A stretch of DNA of 56,046 nt from Cognatishimia sp. F0-27 (lineage in GTDB: Bacteria; Pseudomonadota; Alphaproteobacteria; Rhodobacterales; Rhodobacteraceae): the NCBI RefSeq assembly GCF_020667845.1, contig NZ_JAFMPQ010000035.1, positions 1-56,046 on the forward strand. Reading direction: 5' to 3'. How positions within the stretch are numbered: the stretch's first letter is position 1; each line of letters begins with the position of its first letter. This document shows, piece after piece, positions 44,906 through 54,181 of the stretch. The translations under genes and the position numbers were made by a program. Below the pieces are notes generated by a model. The model searched no databases. It was not told where the DNA came from and saw only the letters and a program-made list of their open reading frames with translations.

Positions 44906-47242
44906 ATGACCAATGCCCCGACCGACGCGCCGATCCGGCGGAGCTTTTCGCTCCGCCTCCTGTATGGGCTGTCGCTCGCCATGGTGGTGATCGGTCTCAT
45001 CAATGCGACGCCCGGCATTCCGGGCTATGATGCGTTGATCGGGCGGCTGTCCGGGCAAGACAGCTTCCAGCTGCGCAAGTTTCCATCCGAATGGTTTTAC
45101 CCGCTTTTCTTTGCCCTGATGATGATCGTCGTTGTGCTCAGGCACTCGATGTGGCGCGACTGGCAGGACCGATCTTATGCGCGTCGCCGCTTTGGTCTCG
45201 CGCTCGATAGCGCGATGGTGGTGATGGCGCTGACCATCGCCGTCACCTACATGATCGAGATCGAGTCCATCTGCCTGATCGACCGCATCAACGGCGACCG
45301 CGACCGGCTCATTGCCGAAAGCCTCAAGGCGGCGGCTGAGTTCAACGCCCAGTTCGGCCTGCCGGCGCCAACCACGGTCGAAGACCCGCAATGCGTTAAC
45401 ACCACAGGCGGCTGGCTGGTGCTGATCGTCGGGCTCGCCGTGGTGGTATTCCTGTCCTACAACGTCAAGGTCTGGGGTTTGCCGCTCGTGATCGTGGCGA
45501 TCCTGATCTCCGCCTACACCATTCTCACCGTGTTGGTCTGGTATTTCTACGGTGCGGACGACATCAACAAATATCTCGTGACGAAGCTGGCCGGTGAGCC
45601 GCGTATGCTCTCTGACGGACGTCCGCGCGTGCATGATGTTCTGGTCAATAACGCCTCCGGCCTGCTTGGACGGTTCATGGAGATCGTTCTCAATACGATC
45701 TTTCCATATCTCGTGCTTGGCTCGCTCTTCGGAAGCTCCGCCGGGGGGCGCTCGCTGATCAAGCTGGCTTTTCGATGGACGCGCCATCTTCGTGGCGGCC
45801 CGGCCCATGCCGCCATCGTGTCCTCGGCGATGTTCGGCACGATCTCGGGCGGGCCAATCGTGAACGTGCTGTCGACCGGCGTGCTGACGATCCCGATGAT
45901 GATCAAACGGGGGTTTTCCAAGGTCTTTGCGGGCGGGGTCGAAGCGGCTGCCTCCTCTGGCGGGTCGATCATGCCACCGGTGATGGGCGTCGCGGCCTTC
46001 GTGCTGGCCTCACTCACATCGGTGCCCTACTCAAGCGTGATCGTCGCCGCCATCATCCCGGCAATGGCCTATTTCTTCTGTCTGTTCCTGTCAGCGGTCT
46101 TCCAATCGCGCAAGCAGAACATCACCGCCATCGGCGAGATCACCGACGACATGATCCTCGATCGGCAGGATTACCTGAACCTTGTCATGGTCTTCGGTCC
46201 AATCCTTTTGATCCTGACCCTCTTGCTGATCCCGAAGGATGCAGTTGGGTGCGGGGTTTTAGGTGGCGTTTTGGGCGCGGACCGCGTGATCACCGATACG
46301 GGATGCTCGGTGCAAAGCCTCAGCTGGGTCCTCCAAGCCGTGCAAAACTCCGCTGGGTCCGCCGGTGCGGCGGGCTGGTGGGCCGTCATGCTGCTCATGG
46401 TGTTGCTGTTTCTGGACCCCGAAGTGCGCCAGCGCCCACGCAAGATCGTGGATGCCATGTCAGACGCCGGAGTGCTGATCGCGACCCTTTACCTGATGTT
46501 CCTTGCCGTCTCGATCATCGACTTTTGCCTGTCCTTTACCGGCTTGCCAGTATTCCTGTCGCTTGACGTGCTGGCGTGGTTGAACGGCATGAATCTTGGC
46601 GGCGGCGGGTCCTATTTCTTCCAGATGATCGCGCTTTTGATGACCATGTTTCTGGCTGTCCTGCTTGGCATGGGCATGCCCGCGGTGCCCGCTTATATCA
46701 ACGCCGCCTTGCTCATGAGCCCGGTGCTCGCGGGGCTCGGCCTGTCGCTCTTCACCGCGCATATGTTCATCTTCTACTTCGCCGTGGCGAGCGCGATCAC
46801 ACCGCCGGTCGCTCTTGCGGCCTTTGCGGCCGCGTCCATCACGCGGGCGGAACCGATGGCAACCGGTTTCTCGGCGGTCAAATCCGGTATCGTGATGTTT
46901 GTCGTGCCATTTGTCTTTGCCTTTTACCCGGAGTTGCTGCTGATCGACGAGGCGCTCATCGACCCGCAATCTGCCGGAGGGACGGCGTATCTGGCCGGAT
47001 ATGACGGCGAAAGAGCTTTCGGCGCGCTGGTGCTCTTGTTGGTTCGGCTGATCGTGGCGCTCTACCTGTTGTCCTCCGCGCTTGCGGGGTTTGACCGGAG
47101 ACCGCTCGCATTCTGGGAAATCGCCCTGCGGCTTGGGCTCGCCGTTCTGATCATGATGCGGCCGGAGGCGCTCTGGATCGGCGCGGCCGTTGCGACCCTT
47201 GTGACGGTCGCCCTGCATCGGCGCGCTGCGCGCACGGCTTGA
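44906..47242 (+). CDS. TAXI-TRAP fused permease (4TM/12TM)
   Basis: A 778-residue membrane protein in which the small (DctQ-like) and large (DctM-like) TRAP subunits are fused. Many hydrophobic segments, with the large-subunit signatures SSAMFGTISGGPIVNVLSTG, ASSGGSIMPPVMGVAAFVLA near residue 350 and LGMGMPAVPAYINAALLMSP near 590. A periplasmic loop in the N-terminal third carries cysteines. The start at 44906 is preferred over a GTG 12 bases earlier because GGAGA is correctly spaced for it. Paired with the TAXI binding protein upstream. Confidence 0.9.
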   Translation: MTNAPTDAPIRRSFSLRLLYGLSLAMVVIGLINATPGIPGYDALIGRLSGQDSFQLRKFPSEWFYPLFFALMMIVVVLRHSMWRDWQDRSYARRRFGLALDSAMVVMALTIAVTYMIEIESICLIDRINGDRDRLIAESLKAAAEFNAQFGLPAPTTVEDPQCVNTTGGWLVLIVGLAVVVFLSYNVKVWGLPLVIVAILISAYTILTVLVWYFYGADDINKYLVTKLAGEPRMLSDGRPRVHDVLVNNASGLLGRFMEIVLNTIFPYLVLGSLFGSSAGGRSLIKLAFRWTRHLRGGPAHAAIVSSAMFGTISGGPIVNVLSTGVLTIPMMIKRGFSKVFAGGVEAAASSGGSIMPPVMGVAAFVLASLTSVPYSSVIVAAIIPAMAYFFCLFLSAVFQSRKQNITAIGEITDDMILDRQDYLNLVMVFGPILLILTLLLIPKDAVGCGVLGGVLGADRVITDTGCSVQSLSWVLQAVQNSAGSAGAAGWWAVMLLMVLLFLDPEVRQRPRKIVDAMSDAGVLIATLYLMFLAVSIIDFCLSFTGLPVFLSLDVLAWLNGMNLGGGGSYFFQMIALLMTMFLAVLLGMGMPAVPAYINAALLMSPVLAGLGLSLFTAHMFIFYFAVASAITPPVALAAFAAASITRAEPMATGFSAVKSGIVMFVVPFVFAFYPELLLIDEALIDPQSAGGTAYLAGYDGERAFGALVLLLVRLIVALYLLSSALAGFDRRPLAFWEIALRLGLAVLIMMRPEALWIGAAVATLVTVALHRRAARTA

Positions 47243-47617
47243 GCCGTGCAAACCGCGCCCGCCACTGGCTGACGCAGGAGAGGTTCATCACCCCAAGGTC
47301 AAAGAGCCACGCCTGCATGACAACTGCCCCGCCCCGCACTCGGCTTTAAAGGACATCCATGTGTGGCCAGCGGCGAGGCGTGGGAGCATTGCGCGGGAAC
47401 GCCGAAGCCCGGCCAGCACGATCTGCGAAACACCGCTCAGAAGCGGCGCGCCGCGCGCGCCCGACAACTTGACGCACTTATTCCGTCCGTAGACACAGGC
47501 TTTCAGGCATTGACAGCACGGCAAAATCTTCTTCACGGCGGGCCATCACCTGTTACGCGGCGCCAATGATTGTGCCATCACTGAGCAGGCAAGAATGAGA
47601 CCGGAGCAGACGATACC
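47243..47617. other. Intergenic region before the first DUF4915 gene
   Basis: About 375 bases without a supportable gene; no strong hairpin or promoter box recognised. Confidence 0.4.
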
Positions 47618-48709
47618 ATGACGGAGAAACCCCGCGATGCGATGCGCGACAATGGTGCGCAATCCCACGAAGCGTCTGGAAACCGGTTGGATATCAGCGC
47701 GTCCCGGCAATTCACGTCTTTTCTTACGGACCATAAAGCCGCCCTGGCTATGACAACCTATCAGGCAGGGATGGTCCTCTTCATCGGCACCAACCCTGAA
47801 ACCGGCAAATTATGGATCTTCAACCGGCATCTTGAACGCCCCATGGGCATCGCGTCTGACAGGCGCCGCCTCGCCGTAGCCGGGCTGACGAGCATCACGA
47901 CCTTTATCGATGGTCACAGCGGCACGGCGACAGAGGGACAAGATCCGGTCTACGTCCCCCAGATCGCGCATTTCACCGGGGATCTGGACACACATGACGT
48001 CGCATTCGACGAGTCCGGCGATCTTGTTTTCGTCAACACGCTGTTCTCATGTCTGGCAACCACAAGTGAAACCCACAGCTTTCGCCCGCTCTGGAAGCCG
48101 CGCTTTATCAGCCGCCTCGCTGCCGAAGATCGGTGTCACCTGAACGGGCTGGCCATGCGCGACGGAAAACCGGCCTTTGTTTCGGCGGTATCGGCAACCG
48201 ATGTGGCAGATGGATGGCGCGATCATCGCAGGGAGGGAGGCGTGATCATTGACGTGGCCACCTCAGAGATCGTGGGAACCGACCTGTCCATGCCCCATTC
48301 GCCGCGCTGGCATCAGGGCAAGCTCTGGCTGCTCAATGCGGGGAGCGGCGAGTTTGGAACGCTGGATCCGGAAAGCGGGACCTTTACACCCGTCGCTTTC
48401 TGCCCCGGCTATCTGCGAGGGCTCAACTTCATCGGGCGCTACGCAATTGTCGGCGCATCGGAGCCGCGCGAAAACAAGACTTTCTCCGGGCTGGCGCTGC
48501 AGGAGCGTCTCAATCGCGAAAAGGTCTCCGCCCGGTGTGGGTTGTTCATCATCGATACGGAAACCGGCGATGTGGTGCATTGGCTGCGGATCGAGGGGAT
48601 CGTGAAGGAGCTGTTCGACATCGCCATCATTCCGGAGGCGAGGATGCCACAGATGATCGGGTTCCGGTCCGACGAAATTCGCCGCGTCATCTCTGTTGAA
48701 AACGGTTGA
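47618..48709 (+). CDS. TIGR03032/DUF4915 family protein, copy 1
   Basis: A 363-residue cytoplasmic-looking protein of the uncharacterised TIGR03032 (DUF4915) family, probably a beta-propeller. Characteristic blocks: ALAMTTYQAGMVLFIG near residue 43, FNRHLERPMGIA, HDVAFDESGDLVFVNTLFSCLAT, RCHLNGLAMRDGKPAFVSAVS, DGWRDHRREGGVIIDV, LSMPHSPRWHQGKLWLLNAGSGE, CPGYLRGLNFIGRYAIVGASEPR and VVHWLRIEG. The family has no assigned activity. Its paralogue lies at 54182 on the far side of the RTX gene; it converges with that gene across 72 bases. Confidence 0.85.
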   Translation: MTEKPRDAMRDNGAQSHEASGNRLDISASRQFTSFLTDHKAALAMTTYQAGMVLFIGTNPETGKLWIFNRHLERPMGIASDRRRLAVAGLTSITTFIDGHSGTATEGQDPVYVPQIAHFTGDLDTHDVAFDESGDLVFVNTLFSCLATTSETHSFRPLWKPRFISRLAAEDRCHLNGLAMRDGKPAFVSAVSATDVADGWRDHRREGGVIIDVATSEIVGTDLSMPHSPRWHQGKLWLLNAGSGEFGTLDPESGTFTPVAFCPGYLRGLNFIGRYAIVGASEPRENKTFSGLALQERLNREKVSARCGLFIIDTETGDVVHWLRIEGIVKELFDIAIIPEARMPQMIGFRSDEIRRVISVENG

Positions 48710-48781
48710 GACGCGGCCCGTCACAAGCAGGCACCCGGCCACGGAGCGCGTGCGCCCCGCAGCCGGTACAAACCGCTCACA

Positions 48782-51700
48782 TCACAGCAGGAAGTCTGAC
48801 GCCGTAACGTGGCCGACGATATAGATTTCGCCATCCGCCACCGCGTCGCCATCCACGTCGAGGCTGGCGATCGTGACCGGATTGCCGAACCGCAGAACGT
48901 CGGTCAGCATCAGCTCGCCAGCAGATCCCGTGAAGGCATCCACCACGGTAAACCGCTCATTGGCTTCCGTATTGGCATTCGCATCGATCAGGAAGAGGTT
49001 GACGAAATCGCCTTCGGCCGGGTTGAGGTCGCGGATTTCGTCGCGCGCCATCTCGCCGACATTGAGATGGTCGATATCGCGGAACACGAAATTGTCGCGT
49101 CCAGAGCCACCCATTGCAATATCGCGCCCTTGTCCGCCCTCGATGAAGTCGTCTCCCGCCCCTCCGACCAGCATGTCGTCGCCGGTGCCGCCCTTGAGCG
49201 TATCGGCTCCGTCGCCGCCGAGCATCGTATCACGCCCGGCGAGTCCGAAGATGTGATCGTTGCCAAGGCTGCCTTCAAGCCGGTTGCCGTGATCGTTCGT
49301 GCCGTAGATCACGTCATCCGAAGCGGATCCGAACACGTTCTCCACACCGATGATCACGTCTGACCCGGCACCGCCGCTCGCAAAACCATTTTCGAGATTG
49401 ACGAGGACAGGCGCGAAGATCCCGGAGTACAGCACGGTGTCGAAGTTGGTCCCGCCCTTGAGCGTGTCATCGCCAAGGCCACCGTCAAGCATATCCTGAA
49501 GGCGACCGCCGGAGAGGCTGTCATTACCGCCTTCTCCTTCGAGCCGGTTCATCCCTCCGGAGCCGATCAGGGTGTCGCCGAAGGCAGACCCGCGTACCGC
49601 CTCGAAGCCAGAGATGACATCGCCGGTTGCCTCGCCACCCGTGGCGCTCTGGAAACCGCTGCCATCGGGGCGGAGGTCGATCCGAACGGCCTCGGCAGAA
49701 CCGGTATAGAGCAGCGTGTCGAAATCGTCGCCACCGACCAGCGTATCTTCGCCAACCCCACCACGGATCGAGTCATTGCCGCCATCGCCCATCAGCTCGT
49801 CATAGCCGCCACCACCGAGGAGCGTGTCATCGTCCTCTTGGCCGGTGATCCGGTCGGCCCCGTTGTCGCCGACCAACCTGTCAGGCTGAGGCGTGCCGGT
49901 CTGGACATCCAGCACATCCGCGATGTTCACGCTCAACGTGCCCAGCTGGACATTGGCGATGCCGTCACCCAAAGCCAGGGCAAGAGTTGCGGCGGCTGGC
50001 CCGAACACATCCTCCGGCCCGGTGAACTGCACCGCGCTGACATTCTGAAGGTAGGCGTTGAGCGCCGAAACGCTCCCCATCAACGAAAGCAAGCCCGATC
50101 CCGAACCCGCGACCGAGACCCCTCCCGAGTCGCTGGCATCAAGCGTGCCGGACGTGGCCGTGATGCTCAGGGTCAGGCTGTCACCATCATCGGGATCCGC
50201 AACGGTCAAACCCGAAAGGTCAACAGGGCTCGCGGTGTCTTCGTCTGCGGCGATGGCGCCTGAAACAGCCGATCCGGTCGGTGCTTCATTGACGCCGGTG
50301 ACCGTGATCGTGACGGTTGCGGTGTCGGTGTATGGCGTGAATTCGGCACGGCCGTAGATCACATATGTCGCGCCGGCATTAGCTATCCCGTTCGCATTCG
50401 CGGCAATGGCGCCAATGATCAGATCGTCGAATCCGTCATTGTTGAAGTCGCCGCCGCCCGAAACAGATCGGCCACTTTGGTCGCCTGCCGCCACGCCGTC
50501 GATGCGAAAGCCATTGGTTCCGTCGAGCGTGGACAGGTTGAGGCTCGCGCCAAAACCGCTGGATGAGCCGAACACGACATAGCTTTCTCCGGCATAGTTC
50601 TCGCCGTCGGGATCGGCCCCGAATGCTCCGATCAACAGATCATCGATGCCATCGCCGTTCATGTCACCGGCAGAAGACACGGACCAACCGCTGAAATCGC
50701 TCCCGTCGACCCCGTCGATCCGGAACCCGTCCGTCCCATCAAGATCAGAGAGTTCCGTGCTCGCAGAGAACCCCTGCGTCGAGCCGAAAACCACATAGGT
50801 TTTACCGGGGCCCTGACCATTCAACTGACGTGCGCCCACGATGAGATCGTCGATGCCATCGCCGTTGATATCGCCCGCAGAGGCAACCGCGTTACCGGCA
50901 TAGTCCACGTCGTTGGTGCCGATCAACTCGAACCCGTTTGATCCATCGAGATCCGACACCGAAATCTCCGCGGCGAACGCATCGGTCGAACCGAATACCA
51001 CGTAGACCTCGCCGTTGCGATACCGGGCACCTGTGCTAACGCCATAGGCACCGATGACAATATCGTCGACACCATCACCATTCAGGTCACCGGCCGACGA
51101 AACCGCCTGAGCAAATTCAATATTGAAGGGTATTTTGGCCGCGACGGAAAAGCCGTTTGTTCCGTCAAGCGCATCGACTCCGATTGACGCGGCAAATGGA
51201 TCCGTGCTGCCAAACACCACATGGGCTTTCGAGAAAACGTCATCAGCGTCATTCGCGAAGCTGTTAAATGCGCCGTAAGGTGTGCCGATGATCACATCGT
51301 CGATGCCATCGCCGTTCACGTCGCCCGCGTCGGAGACAGCTGTGCCGCTCCGGCCGTTTGCCACGTCGCCATCAATGCGGAACCCGTTTGTTCCATCCAG
51401 GGAGGACGCGGCAAAATCTGCGGCAAAGCCGGTGCTGCTGCCGAAGATGATATAGGTCTCACCGGCCCGGTTGAGGCCCGAGGGGTCGGCACCGTAGGCC
51501 CCGACCATCAAATCGGCGATCCCATCCCCGTTGACGTCTCCGGCAGCAGACACTGAAAAGCCAAATTGATCGTCAGCATCCACGCCTCCGATCCGGAAGC
51601 CGTTCGTCCCATCGAGCGCGGAAAGCGACAGGCTCGCGCCGACGTCGTCTGTTGTGCCAAAAACCACAAAAGCGTCTCCGGCATCGACACCGATATCGGA

Positions 51701-53932
51701 GAACGGGTTCGCGTTCAGGGTGCCGATGACGATATCATCGACGCCATCGCCATTCACATCACCCGCGAAAGATACCGAATAGCCGCTAAAATCGCTCGCG
51801 GTGGCCCCTTCGATGCGGAAACCGCCGCGCCCATCCAGCGAAGAAAGCGCAAATTCCGAGCCAAACCCGGTGGGTTCAAGCTCACCATCGGTAATGGTAT
51901 AGGTGAAGCTCTCCGTCGCGGTCGCCCCGTCAGAGAGGTTTTCAAATGCACCGTTGGGATCGTAGTCAAAAGTCCCGTCGGAATTCACGGTCAGCAAGGC
52001 ACCCGACGCAAGCGTGATTTGCCCGCCGACATTGGTAGCCTCTCCGTTCACAGCCGAAACGGTCAGCGCGCCGCCTTCCGGGTCGATGTCAGCACCGGAG
52101 CCGTTGTCGGCAAACAGGCTCGCAGCCGTGACCGCGGTCTGCGCATCGGTGCTCACCACATCATCCTGCGCGACCGGCGCATCCTCGATCGCGGTCACGC
52201 TGATGGTGCGCAGCAGGGCGGCACTCGGGTCGGTGCCGTCATTCACGATCACCGAGAGCGTTCTGTCCCCGGTATCCGGATCCTCGGACTCCGCGGTGTA
52301 GGTCACGGCACGAAGCGCATCTTGCCATTCGGAAAGTGTTGCGGTTGCCCCGTCAGACGTCAGGGTGAGAACCCCGGAATGGGCATCATAGGCACCAACA
52401 ATATTGCCTGTTGTCGCTGTCCCGGCAAAACCAAGCACGTCCTCGCCGCTGATGAAGCCTGCCGTGATCGACACCGTTGCCGATGCAAGGGTCGGCGTGT
52501 CCACGTCGGAAACCGAAACATCCGTCAAGAAGGAAAGCGGCTCTTGCTCGCGGGCAGCGGCCGGCGCGCCATGGCCGACCAGGACGGGTATGTCATTGTC
52601 CGAAGTGACCGCCACATTGAACTGCACGCCGCTTAATGGCCTGTTTTCGAATGTAAAAAGCGGCCCGGCTTGAGAGCCTGACACGAGATCGAGATCGCCG
52701 TCTCCCTCCAGATCAATAAAGACCGGGGAACTGAAACCACCTATGTCCAGTCCAGAAAACGGATTATCCGAGCCGGTCAACTGGGTAAAACTGCCCGATG
52801 TGCCATCCGTCCCATTCCGCCAGGCCAAAAAGACACCGGATAGGTCTCCAACAACGAGGTCGAGATCCCCATCGCCATCGAAATCGGCGAAAGTGGGGTC
52901 GGTATAGCTTGCGGTAGTAGCAACGCCATCGAACGGGTTATCCGCCCCAACAAGCGCGGTGAACGCACCGGGCGCGCCGTCGGTTCCGTTGCGCCAGGAT
53001 TGGATGCCGTCCCTGATATTTCCTGCAACCAGATCCAGGTCGCCATCTCCGTCGAAATCGAAGAACGCAGGGGCGGTCAGACTTCCGGGAAGTAAGGGAA
53101 CCGTCCCGTCAAATGGGTTATCGACGCCAAGAAGCTCCGTGAACGGGCCGGTCGCACCATCGGTGCCGTTGCGCCAGCTACTGATTGGCCCGCTATAGGT
53201 GCCCACAACGAGATCGAGGTCTCCATCACCATCCAGATCCGTAAAGGTCGGAACCGGGAATCTTCCTGCGTCAATGCCGTCAAACGGATTATCCGCATCT
53301 AAAAGCGGAGAGAACGCGCCAGGAGCGCCATCCGTCCCGTTCCTCCAGGATTGCAGAACGCCGTCATATCGTCCGGAAACGAGGTCAAGATCACCGTCCC
53401 CATCCAGATCGGCAAAGGCAGGGCGCGAGAATTGTGAGTTAATGAGGCCGTTGAAGGGGTCTGCCGAGCCCGTCAGTTGAAAATACCCCTCCGGCGCACC
53501 GGGGAACGGGCCGAAATCCTCGCCCGCCGCATCGGTGACATTCAGAATCAGATCCCGACTCGCAGTCGGTGAGTCGGAGTTGTTGCTGTAGATCAGGTTC
53601 TGGATCAGCGCATCCACCGCCACAGAATCAGCGCTCGCGCCAAAGGTGACCGTGAGCGTGGATCCCTGTCCTCCGGACAGAGAGCCGATCGTGCTCCCTT
53701 CATATGTCACAGTCGACCCGTCAAAGCCGATTTCCCCGACCCCGGTGCCCTGATCGCGAACCGAGATGGTGTCTTCGGCCAAAAGCCCGTCGATCGTGAG
53801 CGTCGCACCGCTGAAATCGTCGTCGGCATCGACGAAGGTCACATCGCTGTCGAGCAGCTGCGGCGTTGTGTTTACGGTGTTTTCCGAGAAGGTGATCAGC
53901 GGGTTGAGGCCGGTCAGTGATGGTGCAGACAA
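48782..53932 (-). CDS. Giant VCBS/FG-GAP/RTX secreted protein
   Basis: A 1716-residue extracellular protein. Order: N-terminal Ig/cadherin-like domain (1-145); five VCBS-type repeats of about 57 residues built on DLDGDGDLDLVxG...WRNGTDG (160-440); cadherin-like domains (440-690); seven integrin-type FG-GAP repeats with AGDxNGDGxDDxxIG calcium loops (700-1190), enough for a seven-bladed propeller; another cadherin-like domain; RTX nonapeptides GGxGxDxLxGG (about 1345-1610). The tail ends VTASDFLL, the usual type I secretion signal. No N-terminal signal peptide. The start is TTG at 53932, with AAGGAG upstream. No type I exporter genes are in the window. Likely an adhesin or surface-binding protein. 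Confidence 0.9.
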   Translation of the reverse strand: MSAPSLTGLNPLITFSENTVNTTPQLLDSDVTFVDADDDFSGATLTIDGLLAEDTISVRDQGTGVGEIGFDGSTVTYEGSTIGSLSGGQGSTLTVTFGASADSVAVDALIQNLIYSNNSDSPTASRDLILNVTDAAGEDFGPFPGAPEGYFQLTGSADPFNGLINSQFSRPAFADLDGDGDLDLVSGRYDGVLQSWRNGTDGAPGAFSPLLDADNPFDGIDAGRFPVPTFTDLDGDGDLDLVVGTYSGPISSWRNGTDGATGPFTELLGVDNPFDGTVPLLPGSLTAPAFFDFDGDGDLDLVAGNIRDGIQSWRNGTDGAPGAFTALVGADNPFDGVATTASYTDPTFADFDGDGDLDLVVGDLSGVFLAWRNGTDGTSGSFTQLTGSDNPFSGLDIGGFSSPVFIDLEGDGDLDLVSGSQAGPLFTFENRPLSGVQFNVAVTSDNDIPVLVGHGAPAAAREQEPLSFLTDVSVSDVDTPTLASATVSITAGFISGEDVLGFAGTATTGNIVGAYDAHSGVLTLTSDGATATLSEWQDALRAVTYTAESEDPDTGDRTLSVIVNDGTDPSAALLRTISVTAIEDAPVAQDDVVSTDAQTAVTAASLFADNGSGADIDPEGGALTVSAVNGEATNVGGQITLASGALLTVNSDGTFDYDPNGAFENLSDGATATESFTYTITDGELEPTGFGSEFALSSLDGRGGFRIEGATASDFSGYSVSFAGDVNGDGVDDIVIGTLNANPFSDIGVDAGDAFVVFGTTDDVGASLSLSALDGTNGFRIGGVDADDQFGFSVSAAGDVNGDGIADLMVGAYGADPSGLNRAGETYIIFGSSTGFAADFAASSLDGTNGFRIDGDVANGRSGTAVSDAGDVNGDGIDDVIIGTPYGAFNSFANDADDVFSKAHVVFGSTDPFAASIGVDALDGTNGFSVAAKIPFNIEFAQAVSSAGDLNGDGVDDIVIGAYGVSTGARYRNGEVYVVFGSTDAFAAEISVSDLDGSNGFELIGTNDVDYAGNAVASAGDINGDGIDDLIVGARQLNGQGPGKTYVVFGSTQGFSASTELSDLDGTDGFRIDGVDGSDFSGWSVSSAGDMNGDGIDDLLIGAFGADPDGENYAGESYVVFGSSSGFGASLNLSTLDGTNGFRIDGVAAGDQSGRSVSGGGDFNNDGFDDLIIGAIAANANGIANAGATYVIYGRAEFTPYTDTATVTITVTGVNEAPTGSAVSGAIAADEDTASPVDLSGLTVADPDDGDSLTLSITATSGTLDASDSGGVSVAGSGSGLLSLMGSVSALNAYLQNVSAVQFTGPEDVFGPAAATLALALGDGIANVQLGTLSVNIADVLDVQTGTPQPDRLVGDNGADRITGQEDDDTLLGGGGYDELMGDGGNDSIRGGVGEDTLVGGDDFDTLLYTGSAEAVRIDLRPDGSGFQSATGGEATGDVISGFEAVRGSAFGDTLIGSGGMNRLEGEGGNDSLSGGRLQDMLDGGLGDDTLKGGTNFDTVLYSGIFAPVLVNLENGFASGGAGSDVIIGVENVFGSASDDVIYGTNDHGNRLEGSLGNDHIFGLAGRDTMLGGDGADTLKGGTGDDMLVGGAGDDFIEGGQGRDIAMGGSGRDNFVFRDIDHLNVGEMARDEIRDLNPAEGDFVNLFLIDANANTEANERFTVVDAFTGSAGELMLTDVLRFGNPVTIASLDVDGDAVADGEIYIVGHVTASDFLL

Positions 53933-54062
53933 AGCGAGGCTCCTTGAAGACCACCGTGGGGAGAGCCGCGCGAGCGACCTTCCGTGTCAGCAGTCAATGT
54001 GCACCGGCCGCATTGGTCGCCTTGCGTGGGCACTGGTTACATTCAACAATCGGTAATCAGGT

Positions 54063-54088
54063 TTTATAGGCATCGCGCATTGTGTCAA
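54063..54088 (-). promoter_or_regulatory. Possible promoter of the RTX gene
   Basis: On the minus strand TTGACA (54088-54083) is followed after 14 bases by TATAAA (54068-54063), about 130 bases before the TTG start. The spacer is shorter than the ideal 17, so the call is tentative. A second TTGACA at 54110-54115 faces the DUF4915 gene. Confidence 0.3.
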
Positions 54089-54181
54089 TTCCTCGAATGT
54101 TCAATACGTTTGACAGACGCGCATTAATCCCGTGCCTGTGGCGCACGCGCTGCGCAATCTCGCAGAGAGACAAAAAGAGAC

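Noticed and set aside
48782..53932. Repetitive DNA as a CRISPR or satellite array
   Set aside because: The repeats keep one reading frame and encode calcium-binding loops with varied codons; there are no identical short repeats with unique spacers.
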